64,000 bases of DNA. Origin: DATATB01 sp036268995. Lineage in GTDB: Bacteria; Planctomycetota; Planctomycetia; Pirellulales; PNKZ01. The translations under genes were made by a program, and so were the position numbers. Under the pieces are notes generated by a model that was given only the letters and a program-made list of their open reading frames with translations, ran no database searches and was not told where the DNA came from. Below are positions 9,524 through 19,024 of this stretch, piece by piece (the stretch's first letter is position 1; the number at the start of each line of letters is the position of its first letter). Location of the stretch: the NCBI GenBank assembly GCA_036268995.1, contig DATATB010000062.1, positions 1-64,000 of the forward strand. Reading direction: 5' to 3'.

Positions 9524-11290
9524 ATGAATCCTCAGCAGCATGTCCTCCTGGTGGAGGATTCGCACACGCAGGCGCTGAACCTGGGCCATGTGCTGGAGCA
9601 GGCGGAATGCCGCGTCGATTGGGCCCCGACGGTCGAAGCCGCGATGGAGCAGCTCAACCAGAACTCGCCCGACCTGATCGTGCTCGACTATTACCTGCCG
9701 GGCATTCCCGGCGACGAGTTGTGCCGCCGCATTCGCATGAACATCGATACGCGGAACATCCCGATCCTGATGCTCACCACCGATGCGACGCACGACGCCG
9801 AGCTGCGCGGCTTGGAAAGCGGCGCCGACGACTTCGTGCCGAAATCGGCCGATCCCGCGGTGCTGCTGGCCCGCGTGCGGACTTTGCTGCACCGCTCCGC
9901 GTCGCAAGTCGCGATTCCCGGCCTGGTCGAGCAGCGCTTTCGCCGGGCCCGGCTGCTCACCATCGACGACAGTCCCACTTACCAGCAATATCTGATCGGC
10001 GAGCTGGAGCAGGAGGGCTACCAGATCGAAAAGGCAATGTGCGGGACCGAGGGTTTGGAAAAGCTGCTGCGCGAACCGTTCGATTGTGCGCTGGTCGACC
10101 TGGTGATGCCCGAGATGACCGGCATCGAAGTCTGCCGGCAGGTTCGAAGCCTGCGGCGGCTGGACGACTCGATCGCGCTGTTGATGCTCACCGGGCAGGA
10201 GACCAAGGAAGATCTGACGCAGGCCCTGGAGGCCGGCGCCGACGATTTTGTCGGCAAGTCGAGCGACATGGCCGTGCTGAAAGGCCGCATCCGGGCCTTG
10301 CTGCGGCGCAAGTTCTGCCAGGAGGACAACCGCCGGATCGTCGAAGAGCTCAAGAGCAAGGAAGTCGAGCTTGTGCGAGCCCGCAGCGAAAAAGTCTTGG
10401 CCGAAGCCCAGGCTGCGCTCAATGCCGAACTCGAACAGCGAGTCGAGCAGCGCACGGCCGAACTGGCCAAAGCCAATCGCGATCTGGCGCAGCAAACGCG
10501 CGAGAACGAAATGTTCGTGTATAGCGTCTCGCACGATCTCCGCTCGCCGCTAGTGAATCTGCAAGGTTTTGGCGGCGAGTTGAAAGCCACTTGCCAGGAA
10601 CTGCGGAAGCTGCTGGAAGAAAGCTCATTGCCGCCGGCCGACAAGCAGCGCACGCTCTCGCTGGTCGACGACGACATGGGCATGTCGATCCGTTTCATCC
10701 AAACGGCCGTGCTGCGCTTGAGCAAGATTGTCGACGCGTTGTTGCAGTTGTCGCGCGCCGGCCGCGTGGAGTACCAATTCCAGCCGGTCGACGTGCAGCC
10801 GCTCGTAGCGCGGGTGATCGATTCGTTTTCGGTCACGATTGCGGAGCGCGGCGCCACGATCCAGGCCGGCGCTTTGCCGACCGTTTGGGGCGACCCGACC
10901 ACAATTGAGCGCGTGATCGCCAACCTGATCGGCAACGCGCTGAATTATTTGGATCCCAACCGGCCAGGGCTGATCGAGGTCAGCAGCGTGCCATCCCCGA
11001 CCGAGGACGCTTCCGACGGCCACGCCTCACAGCGTACGATCTACGTGCGCGACAACGGGCTGGGGATTCCCGACGCCTACCGAGATAAGATTTTCAAAAT
11101 CTTTCAGCGTTTGCATCCCGAAATTGCCGGCGGCGAGGGGATCGGGCTGGCGATCGTGCTACGCGCCGTCGGACGCCACGGCGGCAAGGTCTGGTTCGAG
11201 TCGCGCGAAGGTCAGGGCACCACCTTCTTCGTCTCGCTGCCCGCGCCGCGCGAAGAGCCAGCGTCATTGACGCTGGCCTGCGCGGAGTAA
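9524..11290 (+). CDS. Tandem-receiver histidine kinase in the WspR position
   Basis: This is a 588-residue cytoplasmic protein with two receivers, REC1 (Asp55 in IVLDYYLPG) and REC2 (Asp192 in ALVDLVMPEMTG). Both keep the conserved Lys (PKSAD and GKSSD). A coiled coil at about 265-325 leads to a HisKA domain with His337 in SVSHDLRSPL and a HATPase (NLIGNALNYL, DNGLGIP, GEGIGLAIV). It has no membrane segment and no DNA-binding or GGDEF output domain. Its place at the end of the operon suggests that the hybrid CheA phosphorylates one or both receivers and so controls the kinase, which would then signal to a regulator not encoded here. The CheB stop is two bases upstream, and GGGAG at 9511 provides the ribosome site. 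Confidence 0.92.
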   Translation: MNPQQHVLLVEDSHTQALNLGHVLEQAECRVDWAPTVEAAMEQLNQNSPDLIVLDYYLPGIPGDELCRRIRMNIDTRNIPILMLTTDATHDAELRGLESGADDFVPKSADPAVLLARVRTLLHRSASQVAIPGLVEQRFRRARLLTIDDSPTYQQYLIGELEQEGYQIEKAMCGTEGLEKLLREPFDCALVDLVMPEMTGIEVCRQVRSLRRLDDSIALLMLTGQETKEDLTQALEAGADDFVGKSSDMAVLKGRIRALLRRKFCQEDNRRIVEELKSKEVELVRARSEKVLAEAQAALNAELEQRVEQRTAELAKANRDLAQQTRENEMFVYSVSHDLRSPLVNLQGFGGELKATCQELRKLLEESSLPPADKQRTLSLVDDDMGMSIRFIQTAVLRLSKIVDALLQLSRAGRVEYQFQPVDVQPLVARVIDSFSVTIAERGATIQAGALPTVWGDPTTIERVIANLIGNALNYLDPNRPGLIEVSSVPSPTEDASDGHASQRTIYVRDNGLGIPDAYRDKIFKIFQRLHPEIAGGEGIGLAIVLRAVGRHGGKVWFESREGQGTTFFVSLPAPREEPASLTLACAE

Positions 11291-11483
11291 GGATCGCGCG
11301 ACTACCGCGGGCGATCAACGCAATTCCAAAACGCGCTGCGTTCCGCCAAGACAGGCGTGCAAAGCGGGACGATTGGTATTACAATGCACGAGCATCCCTG
11401 CCCGGAAGCCTTCCCACCAGAGCAACGTCGGGGGCCGCGCCCGCCTTCGCTCGATGTTACTCACCGAAGCATCGCGATTGGAC

Positions 11484-14400
11484 ATGCTGCCACGCATCAA
11501 ACGCGCGCTGCGGATCACCATCCTGGCGGTCGGCTACGCGCTGGCCGCGGCCGCTCCTCTGGCGGCCGGCGAAACCGACGTGGCATTCTTCGAAGCGAAA
11601 GTCCGGCCGCTGTTGGAACAGCGCTGCCTCGAATGTCACGGGGCGAAGAAACAAAAGGGCGGATTGCGGCTGGACTCGAAGTCCGGCTGGACGACCGGTG
11701 GCGATCGCGGCCCCGCGGTCGAGCCGGGAAAGCCGGAAGCGAGCTTGCTGGTCAATGCCGTGCGCTACGCCGACGATGACTTGCAAATGCCGCCCAGCGG
11801 AAAGCTAGCGGCCGGTGAGATTGCGGTGTTCGAACAATGGGTGGCCCGCGGGGCTCCGGACCCTCGCGTCGGTTCGGCCGCCGTGCCAGTCAAGCAGTCC
11901 TGGCCGGACGTCTTTCGCGGGCGCAAACAGTGGTGGAGTCTTCAGAGCGTGCGCCCGGTCGAACCGCCGGTCGTCGACGATCCAGCCTGGTCGCACGGCG
12001 GCGTGGATCGATTTTTGCGAGCCCGAATGCAACGCGCGGGGGTCGAGCCGGCGGGAGTGGCCGGCCCGCGCACGTTGATTCGCCGCGCTTCGCTGGTGCT
12101 CACCGGGCTGCCGCCGTCGCCGGACGAAGTGTCGGCATTCGTCGCGGCGTCCCAGGCCGATCCACAGGGCGCGTACGAGGCGCTCGTCGAGCGATTGCTC
12201 GCGTGGCCGCATTTCGGCGAGCGTTTTGCCCGGCATTGGCTGGACGTGGTGCGTTTCACCGAGACGAGCGGCAACGAGTGGAATTACGACGTGCCGTTTG
12301 CGTGGCGTTATCGCGATTACGTGATCCGCGCGTTCAATGGCGACGTGCCCTACGATCAATTCGTGCGCGAGCACATTGCCGGCGACCTGCTGCCGCAGCC
12401 GCGCTGGAATGGCGCGGAGCGATTCAACGAGTCGGTGATCGGCACCGCGTTCTACCGGTTTGGCGAGGTCAATCACGATAGCTGCGTCACGTTCGGCGTC
12501 ATCGGCTACGACATCGCAGATAACCAGGTCGACACGCTCAGCAAGGCATTCCAGGCGACGACCGTCGCGTGCGCACGCTGTCACGATCATAAATTGGACG
12601 CGATTTCGGCCAACGACTACCACGCACTGCTCGGCATCGTGCGCAGCTCGCGCTCCGTGCAACACACGCTCGATGCTCCCGAAGTGAACCGCGACGCGCT
12701 GGCGAAGCTCCGCGAGTTGAAGCCGGCCCTGCGATCGGAGCTTGCCAGCGTGTGGAGCAACCAGGCACGCATGATTGACGCTGCCGCGCTGACAAAGCTC
12801 CTTAAGAAGGGCAAGACACCACCGGCCGGAGAACCACTGCACGCCTGGTCCAGCATCCATGAAACGGGCAAGCCCACGAAGCGCGGGACTGCCGACGTTT
12901 GGGCCGAAGTCGCAACTCGCCAAGCAAAAGAGTCAGCCGAGGCGGTGAAGTTCAATGCCGAGCATTTCACGCCCTACGCGGACTTTCGCCGCGGCACTTT
13001 GGCCGGCTGGACGCCCGACGGCATGGGCCTGCGCGGCGGCGCGGGCGCCAGCGGCGATTTTGTCGTCGCGCACGAAGGCGATGCGGCCGTCAAGGCCTTG
13101 CTCCCTGCCGGCGCTTACTCCTTCGCGCTTTCCGACAAGCTCAATGGCGCGCTCCGCTCGCCGACCTTGAAGCGCAGCCATGCCAAGCTGAGCTTTGAAG
13201 TCGTCGGCGGCCGCAGCAGCCTGGTGCGGCTGGTCTTCAACAACTGCCAACTGAATTACAACCACCAGCGCGCACTGCATCACCCGGACTGGACCTGGGT
13301 CACGATTGACCTTCCCGAGAATACTGAGCCGCTGCATCCCTACGCCGAATTGCTGACCTTCTGGGATAGTCCCAAATATCCCGACCCGATCGCGACACTG
13401 GGAAAAGACACCGCCAATCAGCGGCACCCGTGGAGCGAGCACGCGAAGAATCCACGCACCTGGTGGGGTATCCGCCGCGTGGTCTTGCACGACGGAGCGG
13501 AAACTCCGCAGGACGAGTCGACCTGGGTGTCGCGGCTGTTCGCCGGCGCGGCACCGACGACGGAGGCGGAAGCCGCCGCCCGCTATGTGCAAGTTGCCGC
13601 TGACGCCGTCGAGGCTTTTGCCCATAACCGTGCAACCGACGACGACGTGCGTTGGCTCGACTGGCTACTCAAGACCGGGCTGTTGTCGAACAAGGCCGCC
13701 GCCTCGCCACGTCTCGCCGATTTGACGGCACAATATCGCGAGCTTGAACTGCACCGGCTTGCACTGCCGCGCACCATGCCCGGCCTGGCGGACGAAGGCG
13801 ACGGTTTCGCGCAGCCGCTGCTCGCACGCGGCGATTACACGAAGCCCGGCGCGGCCGTCCCGCACCGTTATCTCGAGGTGCTCTCGTCGTCCCCCGGCGC
13901 GGCGTTCACGGGTCACGGCAGCGGCCGCCGCGAACTCGCCGAGCTGGTGGCGAGCGCCAACAATCCGCTTACGGCGCGCGTGATGGTGAATCGCGTGTGG
14001 CAATGGGTATTCGGCAACGGGTTGGTGCGCACGCCGGACGATTTCGGGCACGTGGGCGAGCTGCCGTCGCATCCCGAGTTGCTCGACCGCCTGGCCGCGG
14101 ACTTTGTGGCCGAAGGCTGGTCAGTGAAACAGCTCGTGCGGACACTCGTGACCAGCCGTGCCTTTCAATCGGCCAGCGCGCCCGTGTCGGTGGCTCGCGA
14201 ACAGGATCCGCAGAACCTGCTGCTCTCGCATTTTGCCGCGCGGCGCGCCGAGGCGGAAGTCATTCGCGACTGCCTGCTGGCGGTTTCCGGCCGTCTCGAT
14301 GGCCGGCTATACGGGCCGAGCGTGCATCCCTACCGCGAACAGGAAGATTCGACCAAGCGCTTGTTCGTGGGGCCGCTCGATGGCGACGGGCGGCGGAGCA

Positions 14401-14798
14401 TTTATCTCAAAGTTCAGCTCATGGAAGCCCCGCGATTCCTGAGCGCGTTCAATCTGCCCGGCGGCAAAGTCACGCAAGGCCGCCGCGACGCGACGAACGT
14501 GCCGGCCCAGAGCCTGGCGTTGCTGAATGATCCATTTGTGCTGGCGATGGCGCAGGCCTGGGCCGAGCGTCTCGTCCGCGACGGCAGCACGGACATCGCC
14601 CCGCGCGTGGATGCGATGTTTCTGGCGGCGCTGGGCCGGCAGCCCACGCAGGCTGAAAGCGAGCGCCTGGCAGCCGCGGTGCGGAGCTTCGCCCGACTGC
14701 ACGACGTGGCCCAGGGCGACACGCTCTCGAGCCAGGCAGTGTGGCAGGACGCGGCGCACTTGATGTTCAATTTCAAGGAATTCATCTTTATCCCCTGA
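11484..14798 (+). CDS. Planctomycete cytochrome/DUF1549/DUF1553 exported protein
   Basis: This is a 1104-residue exported protein. After a signal peptide (hydrophobic core around residues 9-25) comes the planctomycete cytochrome-C-like domain with a CxxCH motif (CLECHG, about residue 50) and LQMPPSGKL. It is followed by DUF1549 (ARHWLDVVRFTETSG, then a second CARCHDHKLD motif) and, after an insert with a jelly-roll-like stretch, the C-terminal DUF1553 (LTARVMVNRVWQWVFGNGLVRTPDDFG). Such proteins always travel with DUF1501 partners, as here with the next gene 23 bases on. Their reaction is unproven. Haem attachment is expected from CxxCH. No strong ribosome site separates the ATG at 11484 from one at 11454; 11484 places the signal peptide first. 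Confidence 0.88.
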   Translation: MLPRIKRALRITILAVGYALAAAAPLAAGETDVAFFEAKVRPLLEQRCLECHGAKKQKGGLRLDSKSGWTTGGDRGPAVEPGKPEASLLVNAVRYADDDLQMPPSGKLAAGEIAVFEQWVARGAPDPRVGSAAVPVKQSWPDVFRGRKQWWSLQSVRPVEPPVVDDPAWSHGGVDRFLRARMQRAGVEPAGVAGPRTLIRRASLVLTGLPPSPDEVSAFVAASQADPQGAYEALVERLLAWPHFGERFARHWLDVVRFTETSGNEWNYDVPFAWRYRDYVIRAFNGDVPYDQFVREHIAGDLLPQPRWNGAERFNESVIGTAFYRFGEVNHDSCVTFGVIGYDIADNQVDTLSKAFQATTVACARCHDHKLDAISANDYHALLGIVRSSRSVQHTLDAPEVNRDALAKLRELKPALRSELASVWSNQARMIDAAALTKLLKKGKTPPAGEPLHAWSSIHETGKPTKRGTADVWAEVATRQAKESAEAVKFNAEHFTPYADFRRGTLAGWTPDGMGLRGGAGASGDFVVAHEGDAAVKALLPAGAYSFALSDKLNGALRSPTLKRSHAKLSFEVVGGRSSLVRLVFNNCQLNYNHQRALHHPDWTWVTIDLPENTEPLHPYAELLTFWDSPKYPDPIATLGKDTANQRHPWSEHAKNPRTWWGIRRVVLHDGAETPQDESTWVSRLFAGAAPTTEAEAAARYVQVAADAVEAFAHNRATDDDVRWLDWLLKTGLLSNKAAASPRLADLTAQYRELELHRLALPRTMPGLADEGDGFAQPLLARGDYTKPGAAVPHRYLEVLSSSPGAAFTGHGSGRRELAELVASANNPLTARVMVNRVWQWVFGNGLVRTPDDFGHVGELPSHPELLDRLAADFVAEGWSVKQLVRTLVTSRAFQSASAPVSVAREQDPQNLLLSHFAARRAEAEVIRDCLLAVSGRLDGRLYGPSVHPYREQEDSTKRLFVGPLDGDGRRSIYLKVQLMEAPRFLSAFNLPGGKVTQGRRDATNVPAQSLALLNDPFVLAMAQAWAERLVRDGSTDIAPRVDAMFLAALGRQPTQAESERLAAAVRSFARLHDVAQGDTLSSQAVWQDAAHLMFNFKEFIFIP

Positions 14799-14821
14799 GC
14801 ATCGATCGATCCGAAATCGCC

Positions 14822-16246
14822 ATGAAATTCGATCCATATGCATTCTCGCGAATTCCCGGCGGTGTTTGTCCTGGCCGCGCGCCCGCGCCGCGCACCCGCC
14901 GCGAGCTGCTCAAGGCCGGAGCTGCAGGCTTTGCTTGGACGGCCTTCTCGGCGCTAGCCCAGGAGCGCGCTTTCGCGGCGCCCTGGGTGCAGAAACCGCA
15001 TTTTGCGCCGCGGGCCAAGAACGTGATCTTTCTGTTCATGGATGGCGGCGTGTCGCACGTCGACTCGTTCGATCCGAAGCCGGCGCTGACGAAATACGCC
15101 GGCGAGCCCTGGAGCGGCGACACGAACCGCAAGTGGGTGAAGAGCCCGTGGCAGTTTGCCCAGCACGGTCAGAGCGGAACGTGGGTCAGCGAGTTGTTTC
15201 CGCACATCGCGACGTGCGTGGACGACATCGCCGTGATCCGCTCGATGAAGGCCGAGTTGCCCATCCACTCGACCAGCGTGTTGCTGCTGCACACTGGGCA
15301 CAACCTGGCAGGCCGGCCCAGCCTGGGGTCTTGGGTCAGCTACGGCCTGGGCAGTGAGAACCAGAATCTGCCGGGCTACGTCGTGCTCAGCTTCGGCCAC
15401 GTGCCGGTCGGCGGCATGGAAGCGCTTGGCAGCGGTTTTCTGCCGTCCAGCTACGAAGCCAGTATTCTGCGAGCGGAAGGCGCGCCGATCGAGAATGTCG
15501 TTCCCGCCGACGCGCCGCAAGTGCAGCGCACGAAGCTCGAAGTCTTGCAGGCGCAAGATGGCGAGTTCGCGGCAAGGCTCGGCGGCAGCGATTCGGTCGA
15601 GAGCGCGATCCGCAACTACGAGCTGGCCGCGCGGATGCAGACGCTCGTCCCCGACGTGCTGGACGAAACGCACGAAACGCAAGCCACCCGCGACCTCTAC
15701 GGCCTCGACTCGCCGGATCGCAACACGCGGCTGTACGCCCGGCAATGCTTGCGGGCCAGGCGGCTGGTCGAGGCCGGCGTGCGCTTTGTCCAGGTTAACT
15801 GCCCCTATGGGCAATCCAACGGCACGTGGGACCAGCACGGCAACTTGAAGAAGGGGCACGAGAGAAACGCGCAGCAGACCGACCGCGCGGTCGCCGCACT
15901 CATCCAGGATCTCAAGCAGCGCGGGCTGCTGGACTGCACGCTGATCCTCTGGGCCGGCGAATTCGGCCGCACGCCGCACGGGCCAAAACCCGACGGCCGC
16001 GATCATCACCCGGAAGGCTTTTCGGTGTTCCTGGCCGGCGGCGGCGTGAAAGGCGGCGTGGTGCACGGCGCGACCGACGAATTCGGCGTGCACGCCGTGG
16101 AAAAAATCCACGACATGCACGATCTGCATGCGACCGTGCTACGCCTGCTCGGCCTCGATCACGAGAAGCTCACCTATCGCTACGCCGGCCGCGATTTCCG
16201 CCTTACCGACGTCCACGGCAACGTCATCCAAGAAATTCTGGCGTGA
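14822..16246 (+). CDS. DUF1501 Tat-exported sulfatase-fold protein
   Basis: The protein has 474 residues. A twin-arginine signal (RTRRELLKAGAAGFAWTAF) near residue 25 indicates folded export. The body has the alkaline-phosphatase-like DUF1501 pattern: VIFLFMDGGVSHVDSFDPK near the start, LAGRPSLGSWVSYGLG, VRFVQVNCPYGQSNGTWDQH and, near the C-terminus, LILWAGEFGRTPHG with RDHHPEGFSVFLAGGGVKGG. The DxxxxH and H-clusters are consistent with metal binding. It forms a two-gene unit with the preceding DUF1549/DUF1553 gene. The biochemical role of the pair is unknown; links to polysaccharide or sulfated-sugar use are often suggested. Confidence 0.9.
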   Translation: MKFDPYAFSRIPGGVCPGRAPAPRTRRELLKAGAAGFAWTAFSALAQERAFAAPWVQKPHFAPRAKNVIFLFMDGGVSHVDSFDPKPALTKYAGEPWSGDTNRKWVKSPWQFAQHGQSGTWVSELFPHIATCVDDIAVIRSMKAELPIHSTSVLLLHTGHNLAGRPSLGSWVSYGLGSENQNLPGYVVLSFGHVPVGGMEALGSGFLPSSYEASILRAEGAPIENVVPADAPQVQRTKLEVLQAQDGEFAARLGGSDSVESAIRNYELAARMQTLVPDVLDETHETQATRDLYGLDSPDRNTRLYARQCLRARRLVEAGVRFVQVNCPYGQSNGTWDQHGNLKKGHERNAQQTDRAVAALIQDLKQRGLLDCTLILWAGEFGRTPHGPKPDGRDHHPEGFSVFLAGGGVKGGVVHGATDEFGVHAVEKIHDMHDLHATVLRLLGLDHEKLTYRYAGRDFRLTDVHGNVIQEILA

Positions 16247-16318
16247 CCGAGGCGCCGCGGCTGCGGCGGGCAGCGCGTGGCCTGCAGAACGCGCGGCGCA
16301 AAGAGTCGAGTAGCCGAA

Positions 16319-16531
16319 ATGCGCATGACTGTGGACGAAGCCACCGGCTACTATGCGAAATGGTCGCCGGCGGCCCTAGCCTACAACTTCCAGCAGATGG
16401 GCAATTCGTGGATCGGCCGAATTCCGAGTAACGCCTGGGATGGGCAGGATCGCTCGGCACACAATTTGCAAAGCGGGGGCTCGATTTCCAGTCGCCCGCG
16501 CCAGGCGGATCGGGTCGCGCGGCTAGCTTAA
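16319..16531 (+). CDS. Doubtful 70-residue ORF in the 16247-16553 gap
   Basis: An ATG frame of 70 codons fills most of the 307-base gap before the metallopeptidase gene. The first part (DEATGYYAKWSPAALAYNF) looks protein-like, but the second half is Ser/Arg-rich, there is no recognisable domain and no good ribosome site. It could be a small protein or the remnant of a larger gene. Nothing else is visible in this gap. Confidence 0.25.
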   Translation: MRMTVDEATGYYAKWSPAALAYNFQQMGNSWIGRIPSNAWDGQDRSAHNLQSGGSISSRPRQADRVARLA

Positions 16532-16553
16532 TTCAGTTACCGGATCGCTCATC

Positions 16554-17648
16554 ATGCGTTGTTACACGTGTACCTGCAACAATCGGCTGTTTTGCGATAA
16601 CTCGCTCTGCCTGGCGTGCGGCAGCGAGCTGGGGTTCTGTCCGCAATGCTGCAACCTGGTGGCGCTGGTGCCGCAGCCCAACGGACTGTTTCGTTGCGGC
16701 AATCCGAACTGCTCCAGCGATCTGGAAAAGTGCTTCAACTATTGGCAGCACCACGTTTGCAATCGCTGCCTGGTGCCTTCGACGGCCGCGGGCGAGCACT
16801 TCTGCGATTGCTGCCGCTTCAATGCCACGATTCCCGACCTCAGCTTGCCTGGCAACTGGCAGCGCTGGGTCGATCTCGAAGCCGCCAAGCGCCGGCTGTT
16901 CTACGAGCTGCGCCTGTTGGGACTTCCGTTTGGAACCAAGGCCGACGGCATCGAACCGTCGCTGGCCTTCGATTTCAAAGGCGATGCCATCCCGGCCAAC
17001 GAACAATGGCGGCCCATCGGCAATTCAGCCAAAGTGCTGACCGGCCACAACGACGGGCTGATCACCATCAACATTCAAGAAGCCGACTCGGTCGAGCGCG
17101 AAAAGTTGCGGGTGAACATGCGGGAATCACATCGCACGCTGATCGGCCACTTCCGCCACGAAATTGGTCACTTCTATTGGGACGTGCTCGTGCGCGGACG
17201 GCGCGAGGACGAGTGCCAGGCGGTCTTCGGCGACCACCATCGTTCGTACGACGAGGCATTGCAAGCGTATTACAGGCAGGGCCCACTGTCCAACTGGCAG
17301 CAGAACTACATCAGCGCCTACTCCACGATGCACCCCTGGGAAGACTTTGCCGAAACCTGGGCCGCGTACCTCGACATGATTAGCACGCTCGACACCGTGT
17401 CCAACGTGGGATTTCGCGGCGAAACGGATCCGGTCCACGCCGATCTCGATGCCATGGTCCGGCGACTGCAAGAATTGACGATTGCGCTCAACGAAATCAA
17501 TCGCAACCAGGGCTTGCTCGACGTCATTCCCGAAATCTACGTCGGACCCGTCGTCGACAAGCTGCGCTACATCCACCAATTGGTGCAGATTGGCCGAGAA
17601 GAAAACGGCGCGCTGCGCCCCTGCCCGGCGGCCACATCGGCCGCCTAG
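16554..17648 (+). CDS. Zinc-ribbon putative zinc metallopeptidase
   Basis: This is a 364-residue cytoplasmic protein without a signal peptide. The first 90 residues hold at least eight cysteines in CxxC-type pairs (CYTCTC, CLACG, CPQCC, CNRC, CDCC), forming zinc ribbons. The catalytic core has HEIGH at residues 202-206 (LIGHFRHEIGHFYWDVL). Downstream is an Asp/Glu-rich stretch with HPWEDFAETWAAYLDM, which probably supplies the third ligand. This layout matches the bacterial putative zinc-binding metallopeptidase family of about 350 residues. Substrate unknown. It is followed closely by the convergent sialate esterase gene, with 20 bases between stops. Confidence 0.88.
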   Translation: MRCYTCTCNNRLFCDNSLCLACGSELGFCPQCCNLVALVPQPNGLFRCGNPNCSSDLEKCFNYWQHHVCNRCLVPSTAAGEHFCDCCRFNATIPDLSLPGNWQRWVDLEAAKRRLFYELRLLGLPFGTKADGIEPSLAFDFKGDAIPANEQWRPIGNSAKVLTGHNDGLITINIQEADSVEREKLRVNMRESHRTLIGHFRHEIGHFYWDVLVRGRREDECQAVFGDHHRSYDEALQAYYRQGPLSNWQQNYISAYSTMHPWEDFAETWAAYLDMISTLDTVSNVGFRGETDPVHADLDAMVRRLQELTIALNEINRNQGLLDVIPEIYVGPVVDKLRYIHQLVQIGREENGALRPCPAATSAA

Positions 17649-17668
17649 CTCAGCAGCTCGAATGCCCT

Positions 17669-19024
17669 CTAGTCGCCCGTGCCGCCTAGCCAATGGTTGC
17701 TCTGAAAAGGCGAGGCGGGCAGGCCGGCGGCGTTGGCGAGGTTCGGATTGGTCAAGGCATGCCAGCCGAAGCGGACTTGCGTCGGTGCGGGCACGTCCTT
17801 CGACTGCACGACGACCGAGTCGCCGTCGATCGTGGCTTCGGCCGGCACGAATTTGCCATCGGCCCCGGCGATCTCGAACTCGGCCAGCGGCTTGCCGTCG
17901 CGCGATTTCAAACCGCCGCCCGCGTGGGCGAACTCGACTCGCGCCTTGTTCCCCTCGATCTTGAGCGAACGAAACAGCGGGCCGGAATAGACGAGTTGTT
18001 TGCGGCCATAGTCCTTGGCCAAAGCCCAGCGCGCGAGCCGCTGACCCACGTCGCGCTTATTGCGCGGGTGAATGTCTTTGAGGTTGTCGACCAGGTCGGT
18101 GGTGACGACCATGCCCGTGCCGGGAATTTTCAGACTGGCCGCTTGGGCTTCCCACAGGGCGGGCAACTGGCCCGGCTCGTAGCGTCCGTCCCACGGGGCG
18201 ATCTGCACGAAATAGAACGACAGATCTTGGCCCCACGCGCGGCGCCAGCCCTCGATCAGGGCGCGCATCTTCTCGGCGTAGGCCAGGCCGTTCTTCTGCA
18301 TCGCGTTGGTCTCGCCCTGATACCAGATCATGCCGCGCAAGGCGAAAGGTTTGACCGGGGCGATCATGCCGTTGTACATGGGGCCGCTCTGCGTGCCGGC
18401 GATGATCCACGGCTCGATCGCCGACCCGCCCCATGAACTGTTAATCAAACCGACCGGCACCTTGAGCTCGTCGTGCAGCCGCTGGCCGAAGTAGTACAAC
18501 ACGGCCGAAAATTCCGGCACGGTCGTCGGGTCGCAGGCTTTCCAGCTAGCCTGCACGTCTTTGGCAGGCGCGTTTTCCCTCACCTTGGGCACGTGCAACA
18601 AGCGAATCTCCGGATGCTTGGCCTCGGCAATGGCCTCCGACCCGCCTTCGGAATTCTTGAGCTGCCACTCCATGTTCGATTGTCCCGAGCCGAGCCAGAC
18701 TTCGCCGAAGAGAATATCTTCCAACTCGATCGTGTTCTTGCCCTTCACCGTCAGCCGATGCGTCTTGCCGTCGGCCGCCACCGGCGCGAGTTTTACTTGC
18801 CAGTTGCCGGCCGCATCGGCCGTGGTCTCGGCCGTCTGATCGTCCAGTCGCACGCTCACGGCCTCGCCCGGATCGGCCGTGCCCCAAATCGGCAGCGGCA
18901 GATCGCGCTGCAGCACCATGTGACTGCCGAGCACCGCCGGCAGCTTGACGTCAGCGTGCGAAACACTGGCGGCGGACAAGACAAGCGATGCAGCGACGAA
19001 AACCCACGGCGTGTGGCATTTCAT
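17669..19024 (-). CDS. Sialate O-acetylesterase family exported hydrolase
   Basis: The protein has 451 residues with a signal peptide cleaved near residue 24. The SASA/SGNH fold is shown by GEVWLGSGQSNMEW, with nucleophile Ser116, by VGLINSSWGGSAIEPW, by MIWYQGETNA, and by the C-terminal DxH in LKDIHPRNKRD. Family members remove O-acetyl groups from sialic acids or, in many environmental bacteria, from plant and algal polysaccharides, in the periplasm or outside. A sialidase-type beta-propeller is encoded 18 kb away at 37127-39949, which makes acetylated acidic glycans plausible substrates, but this is inference. The start chosen at 19022-19024 drops a 26-residue unconserved extension. Confidence 0.92.
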   Translation of the reverse strand: MKCHTPWVFVAASLVLSAASVSHADVKLPAVLGSHMVLQRDLPLPIWGTADPGEAVSVRLDDQTAETTADAAGNWQVKLAPVAADGKTHRLTVKGKNTIELEDILFGEVWLGSGQSNMEWQLKNSEGGSEAIAEAKHPEIRLLHVPKVRENAPAKDVQASWKACDPTTVPEFSAVLYYFGQRLHDELKVPVGLINSSWGGSAIEPWIIAGTQSGPMYNGMIAPVKPFALRGMIWYQGETNAMQKNGLAYAEKMRALIEGWRRAWGQDLSFYFVQIAPWDGRYEPGQLPALWEAQAASLKIPGTGMVVTTDLVDNLKDIHPRNKRDVGQRLARWALAKDYGRKQLVYSGPLFRSLKIEGNKARVEFAHAGGGLKSRDGKPLAEFEIAGADGKFVPAEATIDGDSVVVQSKDVPAPTQVRFGWHALTNPNLANAAGLPASPFQSNHWLGGTGD

